From: Methylophaga sp.
GTDB lineage: Bacteria > Pseudomonadota > Gammaproteobacteria > Nitrosococcales > Methylophagaceae
Reading direction: 5' to 3'
DNA length: 19,950 nucleotides
Assembly: GCA_013139345.1 (NCBI GenBank)
Contig: WTAY01000073.1
Span: forward strand, 1 to 19,950
Made by a program: the position numbers and the translations under genes
The notes under the pieces: model-generated
Seen by the model: only the letters and a program-made list of their open reading frames with translations
Told to the model about the DNA's origin: nothing
Databases searched by the model: none
In this document: in pieces, positions 19,150 to 19,950 of the stretch
Position numbering within the stretch: the stretch's first letter is position 1
Layout: each line of letters starts with the position of its first letter

Positions 19150-19282
19150 TTATGTTTCGTCTGACCACCGTTATTATGCACATGAGAAAACAACAAAATG
19201 AATGACCACAGGAATAGATCTGTTATGATCTTACACCTAATATCTTGCTTGGTTTAATAGCCTAGTAATCAACGAAACATAA
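19150..19282. repeat. Widely spaced 11-bp inverted repeat bracketing the citrate synthase promoter region
   Basis: TTATGTTTCGT (19150-19160) and ACGAAACATAA (19272-19282) are perfect inverted copies, 111 nt apart. They flank the putative promoter of the citrate synthase gene, so they may be operator half-sites bridged by looping. Confidence 0.5.
19202..19229 (+). promoter_or_regulatory. Putative promoter of the citrate synthase gene
   Basis: TATGAT (19224-19229) is a 5/6 -10 box with ATGACC (19202-19207, 4/6) 16 bp upstream. AGATC/GATCT (19216-19220, 19227-19231) form a small inverted repeat over the -10. Leader of about 70 nt before the start at 19305. Confidence 0.4.
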
Positions 19283-19304
19283 TTGATAAAACATAGAGGT
19301 TGTA

Positions 19305-19950
19305 ATGAGTGATTTTCTGCCAGGACTAGAAGGCGTTGCTGCAACAAAGTCAGCCATATCATTTATTGATGGTGAAAAAGGATTATTATCATACAGGGGA
19401 TATTCGCTAGAAACCTTGGCTGAAAATAGTAGCTTTGAAGAGACAACGTTATTATTACTGCGAGGCGAGCTGCCTACTGCAACTGAATTGGCTGAGTTTA
19501 CAGGTCAATTACGTGGCCAATATCGAATCAAATATCATATCCGAGAAATGATGCGTCATTTCCCTGCAACAGGTCATCCGATGGATATGCTGCAAACAGC
19601 AGTATCTAGTTTAGGTATGTTCTATCCAGGTAATGAATGTTTAACAAGCAGTGATGCCTGTGAAGATTTAAATTACGTTCGTAATATGACGGTAAATATT
19701 ATCGCATCAATGGCACCCTTGGTAGCGATGTGGGAGCATATGCGTCAAGGCTATGACCCTATTGAACCTCGTGAAGATTTATCGGTAGCAGAAAACCTTT
19801 TATATATGTTTACAGGTAAAGAGCCTGATCCATTAATGGCTAAAATTATGGATGTTTGCTTGATTCTTCATGCTGAACACACACTCAATGCCTCAACATT
19901 CTCTGCCCTAGTATCAGGTTCAACATTAGCTACACCATACAGCGTTATAT
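19305..19950 (+). CDS. gltA: Citrate synthase, short form (3' end beyond window)
   Basis: The first 215 codons are present. AGAGG precedes the ATG at 19305. The N-terminus MSDFLPGLEGVAATKSAISFIDGEKGLLSYRGYSLETLA is that of the short (about 370-390 residue) citrate synthases, not the E. coli hexameric type with its beta-rich N-terminal extension. RHFPATGHPMDML and LHAEHTLNASTF (first catalytic His region) are visible. The enzyme condenses oxaloacetate and acetyl-CoA at the entry to the TCA cycle. 2-methylcitrate synthase is a close relative that cannot be excluded without the C-terminus, but no prp genes are near. Confidence 0.88.
   Translation, partial: MSDFLPGLEGVAATKSAISFIDGEKGLLSYRGYSLETLAENSSFEETTLLLLRGELPTATELAEFTGQLRGQYRIKYHIREMMRHFPATGHPMDMLQTAVSSLGMFYPGNECLTSSDACEDLNYVRNMTVNIIASMAPLVAMWEHMRQGYDPIEPREDLSVAENLLYMFTGKEPDPLMAKIMDVCLILHAEHTLNASTFSALVSGSTLATPYSVI

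Overview
The window reads as chromosome of a gammaproteobacterium with moderate-to-low GC. Gene content (aerobic-type cobalamin genes, BtuB, MetZ, a flavocytochrome c-type sulfide dehydrogenase flavoprotein, a short-form citrate synthase) would fit a Thiotrichales/Piscirickettsiaceae-like or Methylophaga-like organism. That placement is inference from gene content; no rRNA or marker gene is present to fix it.

Region 1 (1-7703) is a cobalamin block. A minus-strand operon reads from about 4964 down past the left edge: cobalamin riboswitch, a 6-TM membrane protein, bluB, cbiB, cobD (threonine-phosphate decarboxylase), cobQ/cbiP and a truncated cobU. The last four genes are tightly packed with overlapping start/stop codons. 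A second cobalamin riboswitch on the plus strand drives btuB, the outer-membrane B12 receptor. The two riboswitches lie back to back in about 400 bp, each with its own sigma70-like promoter. Convergent to btuB, behind a perfect 15-bp hairpin, is cobC (alpha-ribazole phosphatase). Together these genes take cobyrinate diamide through cobyric acid to cobinamide phosphate, make the lower ligand and import B12. No corrin-ring genes are in view.

Region 2 (7704-11053) carries a membrane-anchored PAS-SpoIIE/PP2C phosphatase whose PAS domain keeps the haem-ligand histidine and distal arginine of FixL, followed by metZ (O-succinylhomoserine sulfhydrylase).

Region 3 (11054-15898) starts with a REP-like palindromic element and an inverted repeat, then a two-gene unit: a periplasmic VWA-domain protein with an intact MIDAS and a C-terminal anchor, and a single-pass protein with a huge acidic cytoplasmic tail. 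The tail contains eight copies of a DD[IV]DALL motif, mostly at 41-residue spacing, resembling the CheY-binding N-terminal peptide of FliM, plus an (EP)9 tract encoded by hexanucleotide repeats. This pair is the least explained and most interesting part of the window.

Region 4 (15899-19950) has a Tat-exported FCSD-type flavoprotein without its cytochrome partner, a 574-residue protein with an NxSxxG (PilZ-like) C-terminal signature, and the 5' end of a citrate synthase gene whose upstream region is bracketed by an 11-bp inverted repeat.
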